Source: Roseomonas sp.
Lineage (GTDB): Bacteria; Pseudomonadota; Alphaproteobacteria; Acetobacterales; Acetobacteraceae
Length of the DNA stretch: 60,035 bases
Reading direction: 5' to 3'
Assembly (NCBI GenBank): GCA_020249505.1
Contig: JADCFN010000040.1
Location: forward strand, 1 to 60,035
Notes under the pieces: model-generated
The model's database searches: none
Told to the model about the DNA's origin: nothing
Seen by the model: the letters and a program-made list of their open reading frames with translations, nothing else
Shown here: positions 42,734 to 51,329 of the stretch, piece after piece
Layout: every line of letters begins with the position of its first letter
How positions within the stretch are numbered: the stretch's first letter is position 1
Translations under genes and position numbers: made by a program

Positions 42734-43999
42734 GTGGCCGAGCGCCCAGGCCGGGGGAAGGCTTTCGCCTGGGCGCTATATGATTGGGCCAATAGCGGCT
42801 TTCCGACGGTGGTTTCCACCTTCGTCATCGCCGCCTATTTCACGCAAGGCATCGCGCCCGATCCGGTAACAGGTCAGGCGCAATGGGGCTGGATGCAAAC
42901 CCTGGCTGCCATTGCCATTGCGCTCCTCTCGCCGCTGCTTGGTGCCATTGCCGATCAGGGCCGACGCCGGCGCGCCATGCTGGCGATATGTACGCTGCTA
43001 ACCGCAAGCTTCACCGCGCTTATCTGGTTCGCCCGGCCCGACCCCGCAGATGCTCTTTACGCCCTGATCTGCATTGGCATCGCCACCATCGCCTTCGAAC
43101 TGGGCACGGTTTTCTACAACGCCATGCTGCCCGGCCTGGTCGCGAAGGAACGTATGGGCAGGCTTTCGGGCCTCGCCTGGGGGCTTGGCTATGCGGGCGG
43201 GCTCGCTTGCCTTCTGCTGGCGCTCGTATTGTTTATCCAACCCGATCCCTCGCCCTTTGGACTTGATCGTGGTGCGGCAGAGCATGTGCGCGCCTCGGCG
43301 CTGCTGGTGGCGGTTTGGATCATCCTGTTCGGCTGGCCGGTCTTGGTCGCCCTGCCCGACCCGGCCGGGCCACGCCCGGGCTTGATGCACGCCATGCGCG
43401 CCGGGCTGGCTGAGACAATCGGCATCCTGCGCGGCCTGCCGCAGCACCCTGCCATGGCGCGGTTTTTGATCGCGCGGCTGTTCTACACGGATGGCCTCAA
43501 TACGCTGTTCGCTTTCGGGGCGATCTATGCCGCTGGCGTGCATGGCATGGGGTTTGAGGAAATTCTGCTGTTCGGCATTGCGATGAATGTCACGGCGGGG
43601 CTGGGCGCGGCCGGTTTTGGGCTGATCGAGGATCGTTTGGGCGCCAAGCCGACGGTGCTGATCGCACTCGGCGCCATGATTGTGCTGGGCAGTTTTCTGC
43701 TGCTGAGCAATGACAAGACCATGTTCTGGATTCTGGCCATGGCGCTTGGGCTTTTCATGGGTCCAGCCCAGGCGGCATCGCGCACGCTGATGGCCCATAT
43801 GGCCCCACCGGATGAGGTTGCGGCGCATTTCGGGCTTTTTGCGCTTTCCGGGCGCGCCACAGGGTTTCTTGGTCCCGCAGCAGTGGCCATGGTAACGGCG
43901 ATGAGTGGCAGTCAGGCCTGGGGCCTTGCGACCGTGCTAGGCTTTCTGGTGCTTGGTGCCATCATCCTGATGCCCCTGCGCGTAGTCCGCCATGGCTAA
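42734..43999 (+). CDS. UMF1-family MFS transporter
   Basis: 421-aa permease with about 12 hydrophobic segments. The N-terminal FAWALYDWANSGFPTVVSTF, then AAYFTQGIA, is the UMF1 (Atg22-like) signature; a conserved ANxxPxx-type loop follows. It starts at GTG 42734, five bases after the ilvN stop, with a ribosome site inside ilvN, so it may belong to the ilv transcript. The substrate is unknown; in related proteins amino-acid export has been proposed. Confidence 0.88.
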   Translation: MAERPGRGKAFAWALYDWANSGFPTVVSTFVIAAYFTQGIAPDPVTGQAQWGWMQTLAAIAIALLSPLLGAIADQGRRRRAMLAICTLLTASFTALIWFARPDPADALYALICIGIATIAFELGTVFYNAMLPGLVAKERMGRLSGLAWGLGYAGGLACLLLALVLFIQPDPSPFGLDRGAAEHVRASALLVAVWIILFGWPVLVALPDPAGPRPGLMHAMRAGLAETIGILRGLPQHPAMARFLIARLFYTDGLNTLFAFGAIYAAGVHGMGFEEILLFGIAMNVTAGLGAAGFGLIEDRLGAKPTVLIALGAMIVLGSFLLLSNDKTMFWILAMALGLFMGPAQAASRTLMAHMAPPDEVAAHFGLFALSGRATGFLGPAAVAMVTAMSGSQAWGLATVLGFLVLGAIILMPLRVVRHG

Positions 44000-44052
44000 A
44001 GGCCAACCGCTTCTGCCATAGTCCCGCCGTGGAGGCGTGCAACGGTCCCGTC

Positions 44053-45702
44053 ATGTCCGAGGATAAATCTGAAGCCGCCTGGGCGGCACTGATGGCTTTG
44101 GCGGCTCGGCCGGATGCTGCGGCCATTCGCCCGCTCTTCGCCGCTGATACTGATCGCTTTGCGCGGTATTCGCGCCAAGCCGGCGATATCCTGCTCGATT
44201 TTTCCAAAACCGCGCTGTCGGATGCGGTGCTGAAGGCGCTGCTGGCACTGGCCGAGGCGCGCGATGCCGTGGGCTTCCGCGCGCGGCTTTTCGCGGGTGC
44301 GGCGGTGAATGAAACCGAAGGCCGCGCCGCGCTGCATATGGCGCTCCGTGCCGCGCCCGAAGATGAGTTCCGCGCGGTCACTGAAAATGTCATGCCCGAA
44401 GTGCTTGCGGTGCGCGCGCGCATGGAAGAATTCAGCCGCGCCGTGCATGAAGGCCGTATCCTGACCGCCAAAGGTGAACGCTTCACCGATGTGCTCAATA
44501 TCGGCATTGGCGGGTCTGATCTTGGCCCAGCCATGGTGGCGCGCGCGCTCTGGACCGATAAGGCACCGCTGCGCGGGCATTATTTGGCGAATGTGGATGG
44601 CCATGCCTGGGCGGAAATGCGTGCAAGGCTTGATCCGACGCGCACGCTGGTGCTGGTGGCCTCCAAAACCTTCACTACCCAGGAAACCATGGCCAATGCC
44701 GCTTTGGCGCGTGATTGGTTGCGCGCTGCGTTGGATGATGCTGGCGCCTCCCAACATATGGCGGCACTCTCCACGAATCTTCCTGCGACCAGCGCCTTTG
44801 GCATCGCGCCTGATCGCGTCTTTGGTTTTCGCGATTGGGTGGGCGGGCGGTATTCGCTTTGGAGTGCGATTGGGCTTTCACTCGCGGTGACCCTAGGCTG
44901 GGATGCTTTCGCGCGGTTATTGGCTGGTGCGCGCGTGATGGATCAGCATTTCCGCAATGCGCCACTTGGCGAAAACCTGCCAGTGCTGCTGGCTTTGCTT
45001 GAGGTTTGGCATGTGAATGGGTTGGGTTATCCAAGCCGCGCCGTGCTGCCTTATGATGAACGCCTCGCGCGCTTCCCGGCACATTTGCAGCAATTGGAAA
45101 TGGAAAGTCTCGGCAAGCGTGTGGCGCTTTCGGGTGGCGCCTTGCAGCGCGCTTCCGGCCCAGTGGTGTTTGGTGAACCAGGCACCAATGCGCAGCATTC
45201 CTTCATGCAATTGCTCCATCAGGGCACAACTCCCGTGCCGGTGGATTTCATTCTAGTGGCGCGTCCGGATCATGCGCATGCCGATAGCCATCGCAAACTC
45301 CTCGCCAATGGTTTGGCCCAGGCTGAAGCATTCCTGGCGGGCAAGGATGCGGCCACCGTCACGGCCGAAATGCGCGCCGCTGGCTCGAGTGAGGCCGAGA
45401 TCACGCGCCTGCTGCCGCATCGCATTTTCCCGGGTGATCGGCCGAGTGTCACCATGCTGCTGCCGCGCCTGGATGCCTTCACCCTTGGCCAATTGGTCGC
45501 CCTTTATGAACACAAGGTCGCAGTGCTTGGCGCGCTTTGGGGGATCAATCCCTTTGATCAATGGGGAGTGGAGCTTGGCAAGCAACTCGCCAACGTCATC
45601 CTGCCGGAATTGAGCGCTGGCGCGGCGCAAAAGCCGCATGATGGGTCAACCGCTGGGCTGATCGGCAAGCTGGCGGCGCTATGGCCGGAAGGTCGCGTAT
45701 GA
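44053..45702 (+). CDS. pgi: Glucose-6-phosphate isomerase
   Basis: 549-aa isomerase interconverting glucose-6-P and fructose-6-P. NIGIGGSDLGPAM near residue 150, the KTFTTQET segment, the GGRYSLWSAIGLS signature near 265, and the C-terminal NPFDQWGVELGKQLA signature are all present; the His in GTNAQHSFMQLLHQGT is there. A GTG eight codons upstream is an alternative start. Its TGA overlaps the ATG of the broken MOSC gene. Confidence 0.97.
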   Translation: MSEDKSEAAWAALMALAARPDAAAIRPLFAADTDRFARYSRQAGDILLDFSKTALSDAVLKALLALAEARDAVGFRARLFAGAAVNETEGRAALHMALRAAPEDEFRAVTENVMPEVLAVRARMEEFSRAVHEGRILTAKGERFTDVLNIGIGGSDLGPAMVARALWTDKAPLRGHYLANVDGHAWAEMRARLDPTRTLVLVASKTFTTQETMANAALARDWLRAALDDAGASQHMAALSTNLPATSAFGIAPDRVFGFRDWVGGRYSLWSAIGLSLAVTLGWDAFARLLAGARVMDQHFRNAPLGENLPVLLALLEVWHVNGLGYPSRAVLPYDERLARFPAHLQQLEMESLGKRVALSGGALQRASGPVVFGEPGTNAQHSFMQLLHQGTTPVPVDFILVARPDHAHADSHRKLLANGLAQAEAFLAGKDAATVTAEMRAAGSSEAEITRLLPHRIFPGDRPSVTMLLPRLDAFTLGQLVALYEHKVAVLGALWGINPFDQWGVELGKQLANVILPELSAGAAQKPHDGSTAGLIGKLAALWPEGRV

Positions 45703-46032
45703 CCGCGCCCTATATCCAAGCACTTGCCAGCGATGGCGCGCATCGCTTTAGCAAGCAGCCAGCACAAAGCCTTACACTTCTGACCGGGCTGGGCGTGGAA
45801 GGCGATGCGCATGCGGGTGTGACAGTGAAGCATCGCTCCCGCGTCGCGCGCGATCCATCACAGCCCAATCTGCGCCAGCTTCATTTGCTGCATGCCGAAA
45901 TCTTCGAAGAACTCGCGCCCCAGGGTTTTGCGCTCAAATCTGGCGATATTGGTGAGAATGTGACAACGCGCGGGCTTGATCTGCTCGGGCTTGGCACCGG
46001 CACGCGGCTTTGCCTGGGGACAGCCGCGATTT
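45699..46032 (+). pseudogene. N-terminal half of a MOSC-domain gene
   Basis: The first 110 or so residues (YIQALASDGAHRFSKQP, LTLLTGLGVEGDAHAGVTVK, LRQLHLLHAEIFEEL, SGDIGENVTTRGLDLLGLG) are typical of MOSC proteins, which handle sulfur or reduced-N substrates in molybdenum-cofactor chemistry. The ATG overlaps the pgi stop. The coding similarity ends at about 46020-46032 (TRLCLGT), and the remainder of the domain resumes 1.48 kb later. The gene is therefore broken. Confidence 0.85.
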
Positions 46033-46059
46033 CCGTTGAGAGACGAATGAACCCGGGGA

Positions 46060-46149
46060 TCAGACGGTGGACGCCCGCGGCAGCGTCCACAGGCCAGGCA
46101 GCCCGGCGACGCGATTGACCCACGCCTGCACGCCCGGCCAGCGCGCAAG
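46060..46149 (-). pseudogene. 3' fragment of a glutathione S-transferase gene
   Basis: Read leftward, about 29 codons encode LARWPGVQAWVNRVAGLPGL and a short WTLPRASTV tail to a TGA at 46060-46062. This matches the C-terminal helix of bacterial GSTs (WPxVxAWxxRVAxLPG). An in-frame stop lies at the upstream edge, so only the gene's end is present. It is one tile of the insert in the MOSC gene. Confidence 0.55.
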
Positions 46150-46163
46150 CTAGAACCCTCCCT

Positions 46164-46502
46164 CGTCGGCCCTGCGCGCGCGGCGAGGCCGAGAATCTGA
46201 TCAAGCTCCACAAGGCACAACTCGCCTCTGATCGCACCAACTGCCGCTCCCCGCTCGCGAACCAGGTCCGTCTCGTCCTCCACACCGCCGCCTTCTGGCT
46301 CATGCGGGAATTGCGCCTGCGCGTGCCCGTCACCGATAAGCTGCGTCACGCCGAATTCACCACCTTGCGGCTCGGTCTCGTCAAGGTCGCCGCCAGGATC
46401 ACCGAGACGACGAGCCGAGTGCGCATTGCGCTGGCGTCGGCCTTCCCAAACGCAGCCATCTTCCGCCGCGTCGCGCTCTGCCTGCAGACCGCGGGGCCGT
46501 GA
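46164..46502 (+). mobile_element. IS1380-family transposase, 3' remnant
   Basis: About 112 codons of transposase C-terminus: CARGEAENLIKLHKAQLASD, followed by SPLANQVRLVLHTAAFWLM and LRLGLVKVAARITETTSRVR. The YCARGxxEN-IK and WLM patterns are typical of IS1380. The N-terminal two thirds, with most catalytic residues, are missing, so it is inactive. Confidence 0.78.
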
Positions 46503-46631
46503 CGACCGAGGAAGAAATCCTCGTTCGTCTGTCCCTGAAACTCAAACGCCGACCAAAAACCGAAAAATCCGCGATGAAAAAGGCGCCACGGACAGACGCG
46601 CGATGACGCAACCATGAAAATTTTTGCGGAG

Positions 46632-46650
46632 ATGTCGTGAATAGGTCAGG
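46632..46650. repeat. Possible right terminal inverted repeat of the IS1380 remnant
   Basis: The string ending in GTGAATAGGTCAGG (its complement starts CCTGACCTATTCAC) resembles the CC-starting ends of IS1380 elements and lies 130 bases beyond the transposase stop. TTAA follows at once and contains the stop codon of the neighbouring leftward gene. No left end is found for comparison. Confidence 0.4.
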
Positions 46651-47199
46651 TTAAACCGTTCCCGGTCCAAAATTCAGGTTCACCTCTTCAAAATCGCGGG
46701 CCACGATGCACTCCTCGGCGATGCTATTATTGATATTATAACGATAATAGATGCAGCATATTTTTGTAATGAAAGGGGCGGGGTCAACACGCGCGTAGCG
46801 AGTAAGAAAATCGGGGGAACCGACAGTAAAAATCATGTTGCTTTCCGAAAGAAATATGTTTTCCTGCATGGCTTTGGTAATATCCACAAAAATTTGATTG
46901 GTGCCGTAAGTTACCCTGTTAAAAATAATACCGGGTGGGAGGTAATTAAGCTTCAGGGTTTGCCCATCCAGCCCCGATTTGGAAACTTCGTAAGAACCTG
47001 GCCCGTCCACAGTGCCGTAAGCATAAGTAACCGTGAGTTGACGATTATTGCTGCTTAACCCGCTTAAACCCAGGTTTTGTGCACTGATTGCAACATTAAT
47101 GTTGTTGGTACTCGACATTTTGTTCTTGATGGCTTGCGTTACATCGTGTGCCGCTTCGCCGGCGTAACCATACCAAGCTTTTTTGATAATGATTCCCAT
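46651..47199 (-). CDS. Unknown AT-rich gene inside the MOSC insertion
   Basis: 182 aa from ATG 47199, which has GGGAG nine bases upstream. No signal peptide. The protein is rich in Asn, Ser, Ile and Tyr, with alternating beta-type strands (NVAISAQNLGLSGLSSNNRQ, RQLTVTYAYGTVDG) and a DVTQAIKNKM helix near the start; a pattern of KAxYG-DVT with short Gly-rich strands loosely recalls DUF3395/DnaJ-C11-like beta domains. Base composition is far lower in GC than the flanks. The stop codon lies at the edge of the IS1380 remnant. Function unknown. Confidence 0.62.
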   Translation of the reverse strand: MGIIIKKAWYGYAGEAAHDVTQAIKNKMSSTNNINVAISAQNLGLSGLSSNNRQLTVTYAYGTVDGPGSYEVSKSGLDGQTLKLNYLPPGIIFNRVTYGTNQIFVDITKAMQENIFLSESNMIFTVGSPDFLTRYARVDPAPFITKICCIYYRYNINNSIAEECIVARDFEEVNLNFGPGTV

Positions 47200-47401
47200 G
47201 GTGATCGCACTCCCGTTGATCCCCGACGGTCGAGGAAATTTGATAACAAAAAAACACCATGCGGCCTTGCCTGTCAAGTATCGATGCGGAGGCGCGTTCG
47301 GCGCCGGCGCGCGCAAAAGCGCCCGAATCTCGGTCCTGGCGTGTGGTCCCCGGCGTGTTCGGGTTGGCAGGCGCGTCGGTCGCGGCGCCTTCGGCTGCAC
47401 C

Positions 47402-47510
47402 GACACCCGCGCACTCGACGCCGCGCGACCGGGGGCGCGCGTGCGGCTCGCTGACCTCGTTCTGGTACGGCAACGGCCCGGCAGTGCGAGGGGCATCGTC
47501 TTCGTCACGG
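47402..47510 (+). pseudogene. Fragment of an error-prone polymerase (DnaE2-like) gene
   Basis: About 36 codons reading ARPGARVRLADLVLVRQRPG followed by SARGIVFVTVE, matching the OB-fold region of DnaE2 (GxRVRVAGLVLVRQRPGSAKGVVFxTxE). It is fused in frame to the MOSC C-terminal half at 47508-47515. No other part of the polymerase gene is present nearby. Confidence 0.62.
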
Positions 47511-47734
47511 TGGAAGCGGTCGTGGAAATCACTGGGCTCCGCAATCCCTGCGCCCAGCTTGATCATTTCCAACCAGGGCTGATGGCGGCAATGCTCGGGC
47601 GCGATGAAGCGGGCGGGCTGATCCGCAAATCCGGCGTCATGGCGATAGTGCTGCAAGGTGGCGTGCTGCGCGCAGGTGATCCGATCATGGTCATCCCGCC
47701 CGCCGGTCCGCATCGGCCCTTGCAGCCAGTCTGA
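47508..47734 (+). pseudogene. C-terminal half of the MOSC-domain gene
   Basis: Resumes the MOSC domain with VVEITGLRNPCAQLDHFQPG (Cys in the TGLRNPC motif, the likely sulfur ligand) and SGVMAIVLQGGVLRAGDPI, ending at TGA 47732-47734. It is in a different frame from the N-terminal half, so no full-length product can be made. The last codons lie 32 bases from mutL. Confidence 0.85.
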
Positions 47735-47766
47735 CTCGCGACTCGAAGCTTCTGCTATAAGGGCGC

Positions 47767-49542
47767 ATGTACGCTGCTCCCCTTTCGGCCCCGCGCCCGG
47801 CCATTCGCCTGCTGCCCGAGACCACCGCGAACCGCATCGCGGCCGGTGAGGTGGTGGAACGCCCGGCCGCCGCGCTCAAGGAAATCGTCGAAAACGCTTT
47901 GGATGCCGGGGCCAGGCGCATTGCCGTGACGCTGGAAGGCGGCGGCATGGACCGGATTCTGGTGGAAGATGACGGCATTGGCATGGGGCCGGATGATCTG
48001 GCGCTGGCTGTCGAGCGCCACGCCACCTCCAAATTGCCGGAAGAAGCGACGCTGTTCCGCATCGCGACGCTTGGCTTCCGGGGGGAGGCCTTGCCTTCCA
48101 TCGGCGCGGTGGCGCGGCTTTCCATCACGTCTTGCCCGCAGGGTGGCGCCGCGCATCGGATCAGCGTGGAAGGCGGGCTGAAGGGCGATGTCGCTCCCGC
48201 TTCCGGTGCCCCCGGCACGCGGGTTGAGGTGCGGGATTTGTTTTTCGCGACCCCGGCGCGGCGGAAATTCCTAAAACACCCCCGCACGGAAGCCGAACAC
48301 GCGGTGGAAGCGGTGCGCCGCCTGGCGCTCGCCTGGCCGGAAGTGGCGTTTCGTGTCGAAAACGATGGGCGGGAAGTGCTGTCCCTGCCCGCCACGAATC
48401 AGGAAGGGCGCATCAGGCAGGTACTCGGCGCGGAATTCGCCGCCGCTGCGGTGCCGGTGGAAGCGGTCTCCGAAAACCTGGATATCAGCGGGCTGGCGGC
48501 GCTGCCTTCTCATCACCGCCCGACCACGCTTGGCCAGCATCTGGTGGTGAACCGCCGCCCGGTGCGCGACCCGCTGCTGCGCGTGGCCTTGCGTGTGGCT
48601 TACCGCGATGTGATCCCGCAGGGGCGCCATCCGGTGGCCGCGCTATTCTTGCAAGTGCCGCCGGAGACCGTGGATGTGAATGTGCATCCGATGAAGACCG
48701 AGCTTCGCTTCCGCGATGGGGAAGCGGTGCGCGGGGCCATGATCTCGGCGTTGCGCAAGGCACTGGCGATTGGTGCCGGGACGGTGGTGGCGGTGCCATC
48801 CCTCGCGGGCGCTGCGCCGGTTGGGGGCTTCAGCGAAGCCTTGCCCGTTCTGCCCCAATCCATGCCACGCCCGCCGGGCTTGCCGCAGCCGCGCCTGCCG
48901 CTCGGTTTCCGCCCGCCCAGCCTGCCGCCGCCGCCCGCCGCCGCGCCGATGGATGCCGCGCATCCCTTGGGCCGCGCCGTGGCGCAGATACTGGAAACCT
49001 TCATTATCGCCGAAGCCGCGGATGGGTCGCTGGTGCTGGTGGATCAGCACGCCGCGCATGAACGCCTGACGCATGAGGCGTTGAGTGCGCAGCTACGCGA
49101 TGGCGGCGTGCGCACCCAGCCCTTATTGGTGCCGGCGGTGGTGGATATGCCGGCCGCCGATGCGGCGCGCCTGCTGGGCGCGGCGGAAGCCTTGGCGCGG
49201 TTGGGGCTGGAAATTGAGGGGTTTGGCGCCGGTGCGGTGCTGGTGCGAAGCCTGCCGGCCTTGCTCGGCGCCGCTGATCCGGCGCCGTTGCTGCGCGATA
49301 TGGCGGAAGAATTGGCGGTGGATGCGGAAAGCACGGCCCTGGAACGCAAGCTGGATGCGGCAATTGCCCGGCTGGCCTGCCATGGCAGCATCCGTGCCGG
49401 GCGGCGGATGAATGCCGCCGAGATGGATGCGCTGCTGCGCCAGATGGAAGCCACCCCGCGCGCCGCGACCTGCAGCCATGGCAGGCCCACGGTGTTGAAG
49501 CTGGATGCGGCGGCTTTGGAGCGGATGTTTGGGCGGCGGTAG
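47767..49542 (+). CDS. mutL: DNA mismatch repair protein MutL
   Basis: 591 aa. The GHKL ATPase domain shows NRIAAGEVVERPAAALKEIV, ENALDAGA and GFRGEALPSI; a Pro-rich linker (about residues 355-400) leads to the dimerisation/endonuclease domain, where LVDQHAAHERL and CSHGRPTVLKL are found. DQHAAHER together with the CSHGRPT site suggests an endonuclease-competent MutL, as in bacteria without MutH. A parS-like palindrome lies 12 bases past the stop. Confidence 0.96.
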   Translation: MYAAPLSAPRPAIRLLPETTANRIAAGEVVERPAAALKEIVENALDAGARRIAVTLEGGGMDRILVEDDGIGMGPDDLALAVERHATSKLPEEATLFRIATLGFRGEALPSIGAVARLSITSCPQGGAAHRISVEGGLKGDVAPASGAPGTRVEVRDLFFATPARRKFLKHPRTEAEHAVEAVRRLALAWPEVAFRVENDGREVLSLPATNQEGRIRQVLGAEFAAAAVPVEAVSENLDISGLAALPSHHRPTTLGQHLVVNRRPVRDPLLRVALRVAYRDVIPQGRHPVAALFLQVPPETVDVNVHPMKTELRFRDGEAVRGAMISALRKALAIGAGTVVAVPSLAGAAPVGGFSEALPVLPQSMPRPPGLPQPRLPLGFRPPSLPPPPAAAPMDAAHPLGRAVAQILETFIIAEAADGSLVLVDQHAAHERLTHEALSAQLRDGGVRTQPLLVPAVVDMPAADAARLLGAAEALARLGLEIEGFGAGAVLVRSLPALLGAADPAPLLRDMAEELAVDAESTALERKLDAAIARLACHGSIRAGRRMNAAEMDALLRQMEATPRAATCSHGRPTVLKLDAAALERMFGRR

Positions 49543-49554
49543 GAAATAGGAATA

Positions 49555-49568
49555 GTTTCACGTGAAAC
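49555..49568. promoter_or_regulatory. parS-like ParB-binding site
   Basis: GTTTCACGTGAAAC is a perfect 14-bp palindrome identical to the core of the bacterial parS consensus TGTTTCACGTGAAACA (14 of 16 bases match, the outermost base of each side differs). parS sites cluster near the origin, where ParB loads to segregate chromosomes, consistent with dnaA 31 kb away in this window. parA/parB are not in the window. Confidence 0.85.
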
Positions 49569-49572
49569 GCGC

Positions 49573-49716
49573 TTACCCCTCGCCAGAAGCCAGCACCGCC
49601 GCCACGTCAAACCGTTGCCAAACCCATTACAAGATGTTCCGCCGTGAAGGCGCCTTCCGTGATGGCCTGCACCACATAAACGCCTTCGATTAGGCCAGCG
49701 GCGCAGGTGTATTGAA
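49573..49716 (-). pseudogene. Decayed 3' copy of the ornithine-cyclodeaminase-like gene (copy A)
   Basis: Read leftward, VVQAITEGAFTAEHLV parallels VVQAIAEGAIAADHVV of the intact gene at 51433-52359; further along DVAAVLASGEG matches the intact end DLAAAVLAYGG, with an internal deletion and frameshift between. It starts 5 bases after the parS palindrome. Confidence 0.75.
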
Positions 49717-49719
49717 GCC

Positions 49720-50598
49720 ATGACGATTTCGAAGAATCACCACTTTGTGCCCCGCCTGCTACTGCGGCAATGGGCCAACGATAAAGATCAGGTGCAATGC
49801 TGGCACTGGAAAGAAGAGAAAATCGGGTCATTTTCGCCGACTACGGAAAACATCATGGCTGAAACCCGACTATATAGGGCGCAACACATCGATAATCCTT
49901 CAATTTATGAAGACACGTTCAATAGAATCGAAACGAACGCTGCACGAGTTCTCGAGAAATTGCGTAATCCGCAACGGCCGCGTCTCGTGACCGAAGATTT
50001 CCATGCGTGGTCCTTGTTCATTCTGGCGCAAAGGGCGCGAACGCCCGCGAAGATTACGTGGGCGAGACAGCAGGCACGCGATGTTTTCATTGATGAATTT
50101 GAGAAACCTGATCCAGAATTTGACCGTCTGAACGCCGATGAGCGGTTCTCTTCACTCTCACATTACATAAATGAACGTCATCCAAATGTTTTGGCCAACT
50201 TTCATTTGGATACAACAATGCAGATCATCAGTGATGAGAAGCATGTGAGCGCGATGTGCCGACTGAAGTGGTTTGTCCGACAAAAATTTGCGCACCCTCT
50301 AATTCTTTCAGATGACCCAGTGACGTTAGTGGGTGGGTTACATGAAAAAAACTGTCAGATTGCCCTCCCAATTTCACCCAACGAGGTCTTTTTCGCTGTT
50401 TCTGATGAGCGAATCAGAGACCGCATATTTTCAGAGGACGACAAATCGGCTGCAGCTCGTATCAACCATGATCAGGCAGTTCAGGCGCAGCGATTTGTAG
50501 TCGGAGATGTGGAACCGCGCTTTCTAGAGAAGCGTCTCCGAAAGAAACCGGAGCCCTATGTACCGACCAATCTCCCGAGCCGCAGGGATAGTGGGTAA
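49720..50598 (+). CDS. DUF4238-family protein
   Basis: 292 aa. The opening KNHHFVPRLLLRQWANDKDQ is the DUF4238 hallmark (HHxVPRxxLxxWA), followed by a mostly helical region and a late ILSDDPVTLV and LPISPNEVFFAV (typical 'SDxPV ... lPlsp' block of the family). The function is unknown; related genes are scattered in accessory regions of bacteria. Codon use is AT-richer than mutL. ATG 49720 sits at the end of the decayed ornithine-cyclodeaminase copy, so its promoter must lie inside that copy. Confidence 0.88.
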   Translation: MTISKNHHFVPRLLLRQWANDKDQVQCWHWKEEKIGSFSPTTENIMAETRLYRAQHIDNPSIYEDTFNRIETNAARVLEKLRNPQRPRLVTEDFHAWSLFILAQRARTPAKITWARQQARDVFIDEFEKPDPEFDRLNADERFSSLSHYINERHPNVLANFHLDTTMQIISDEKHVSAMCRLKWFVRQKFAHPLILSDDPVTLVGGLHEKNCQIALPISPNEVFFAVSDERIRDRIFSEDDKSAAARINHDQAVQAQRFVVGDVEPRFLEKRLRKKPEPYVPTNLPSRRDSG

Positions 50599-50643
50599 GG
50601 CAATCTACGGACCACTCGAACAGCGCAGGAAGAAAATCGGAAT

Positions 50644-50659
50644 ATTTTCACGTGAAGCA
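50644..50659. promoter_or_regulatory. Degenerate second parS-like site
   Basis: CACGTG flanked by TTT and AAGCA matches the 16-base parS consensus at 13 positions. It precedes the second decayed ornithine-cyclodeaminase copy at the same relative place as the perfect parS precedes the first, so it is probably a duplicated parS that has drifted. ParB binding is doubtful. Confidence 0.5.
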
Positions 50660-50666
50660 GGAGCCA

Positions 50667-50744
50667 CTACCCTGCCCCATAAGCCAGCACCGCCGCCGTT
50701 AAATGATGCTCTTCCCAGCCGACGCTTTTGACGGCGGTGCTACG
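50667..50744 (-). pseudogene. Decayed 3' copy of the ornithine-cyclodeaminase-like gene (copy B)
   Basis: The last 25 codons are kept: STAVKSVGWEEHHLTAAVLA then YGAG and TAG, against ITAFKSVGWAGEDLAAAVLA and YGG in the intact gene. Nothing recognisable extends upstream. Confidence 0.78.
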
Positions 50745-50798
50745 GTGGGATCTCTGCCGAAAACAAACCGACCGATCGTGCGATATTCAATTGCCCAT

Positions 50799-51329
50799 TT
50801 AGCATCGACCGAGGTATGACTTCGCGATAGTGCGTGAGCCTCCATCAGGGAAGTTTACGAACAAGGCTTCGACGAGAAATGGGGCCACCTCAGCCAAGAG
50901 AGGGCATCCGCCTTCCGACACAGCTCGACTCTCAAAGATGCGCTGCGCGTTCCCCGCTACGCCGCGCCGAGCAATGAACAAAGTTCCGCGTCGAACGAAG
51001 GTCCGTTCTGTCCACATTCTCAGATCATACGCTGCAACCTGATCTCTTCCTGAGTCGATGGTGAGAGTCAAAGCTACAAGAGCGGTAGCGTCTTCGATTG
51101 TGTCAACTGTATTAATCCCCCTTTTTCCGAACTCCGCGCGAACTAGATTCACATACGACCCCTCTTCAAGGCTCGCTGACTGTGACGCTCCGCCAAAAAG
51201 CACGAAGACCCTGTCTGACGCGCTTAATCGATCCGAAGTCGCAAAAGATTGTGATCTCGTAATTATTTCGGATCTCGAGCAACCGATCGAGGTAGCAAGA
51301 ATAAGAAAAAGCAACACGAACAACCGCAT
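50799..51329 (-). CDS. Unknown secreted, possibly lipid-anchored protein
   Basis: 176 aa from ATG 51329 (AAGGGGC ribosome site). The N-terminus MRLFVLLFLILATSIGC is a signal peptide with a weak lipobox (SIGC). The mature part contains DRVFVLFGGASQSASLEEGS and DATALVALTLTID, reminiscent of small DUF4136-like lipoproteins, plus a GGCPLLAEVAPFLVEALFVNF stretch near the end. Lower GC than its neighbours. It lies between decayed copy B and the intact ornithine-cyclodeaminase gene. Confidence 0.7.
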   Translation of the reverse strand: MRLFVLLFLILATSIGCSRSEIITRSQSFATSDRLSASDRVFVLFGGASQSASLEEGSYVNLVRAEFGKRGINTVDTIEDATALVALTLTIDSGRDQVAAYDLRMWTERTFVRRGTLFIARRGVAGNAQRIFESRAVSEGGCPLLAEVAPFLVEALFVNFPDGGSRTIAKSYLGRC

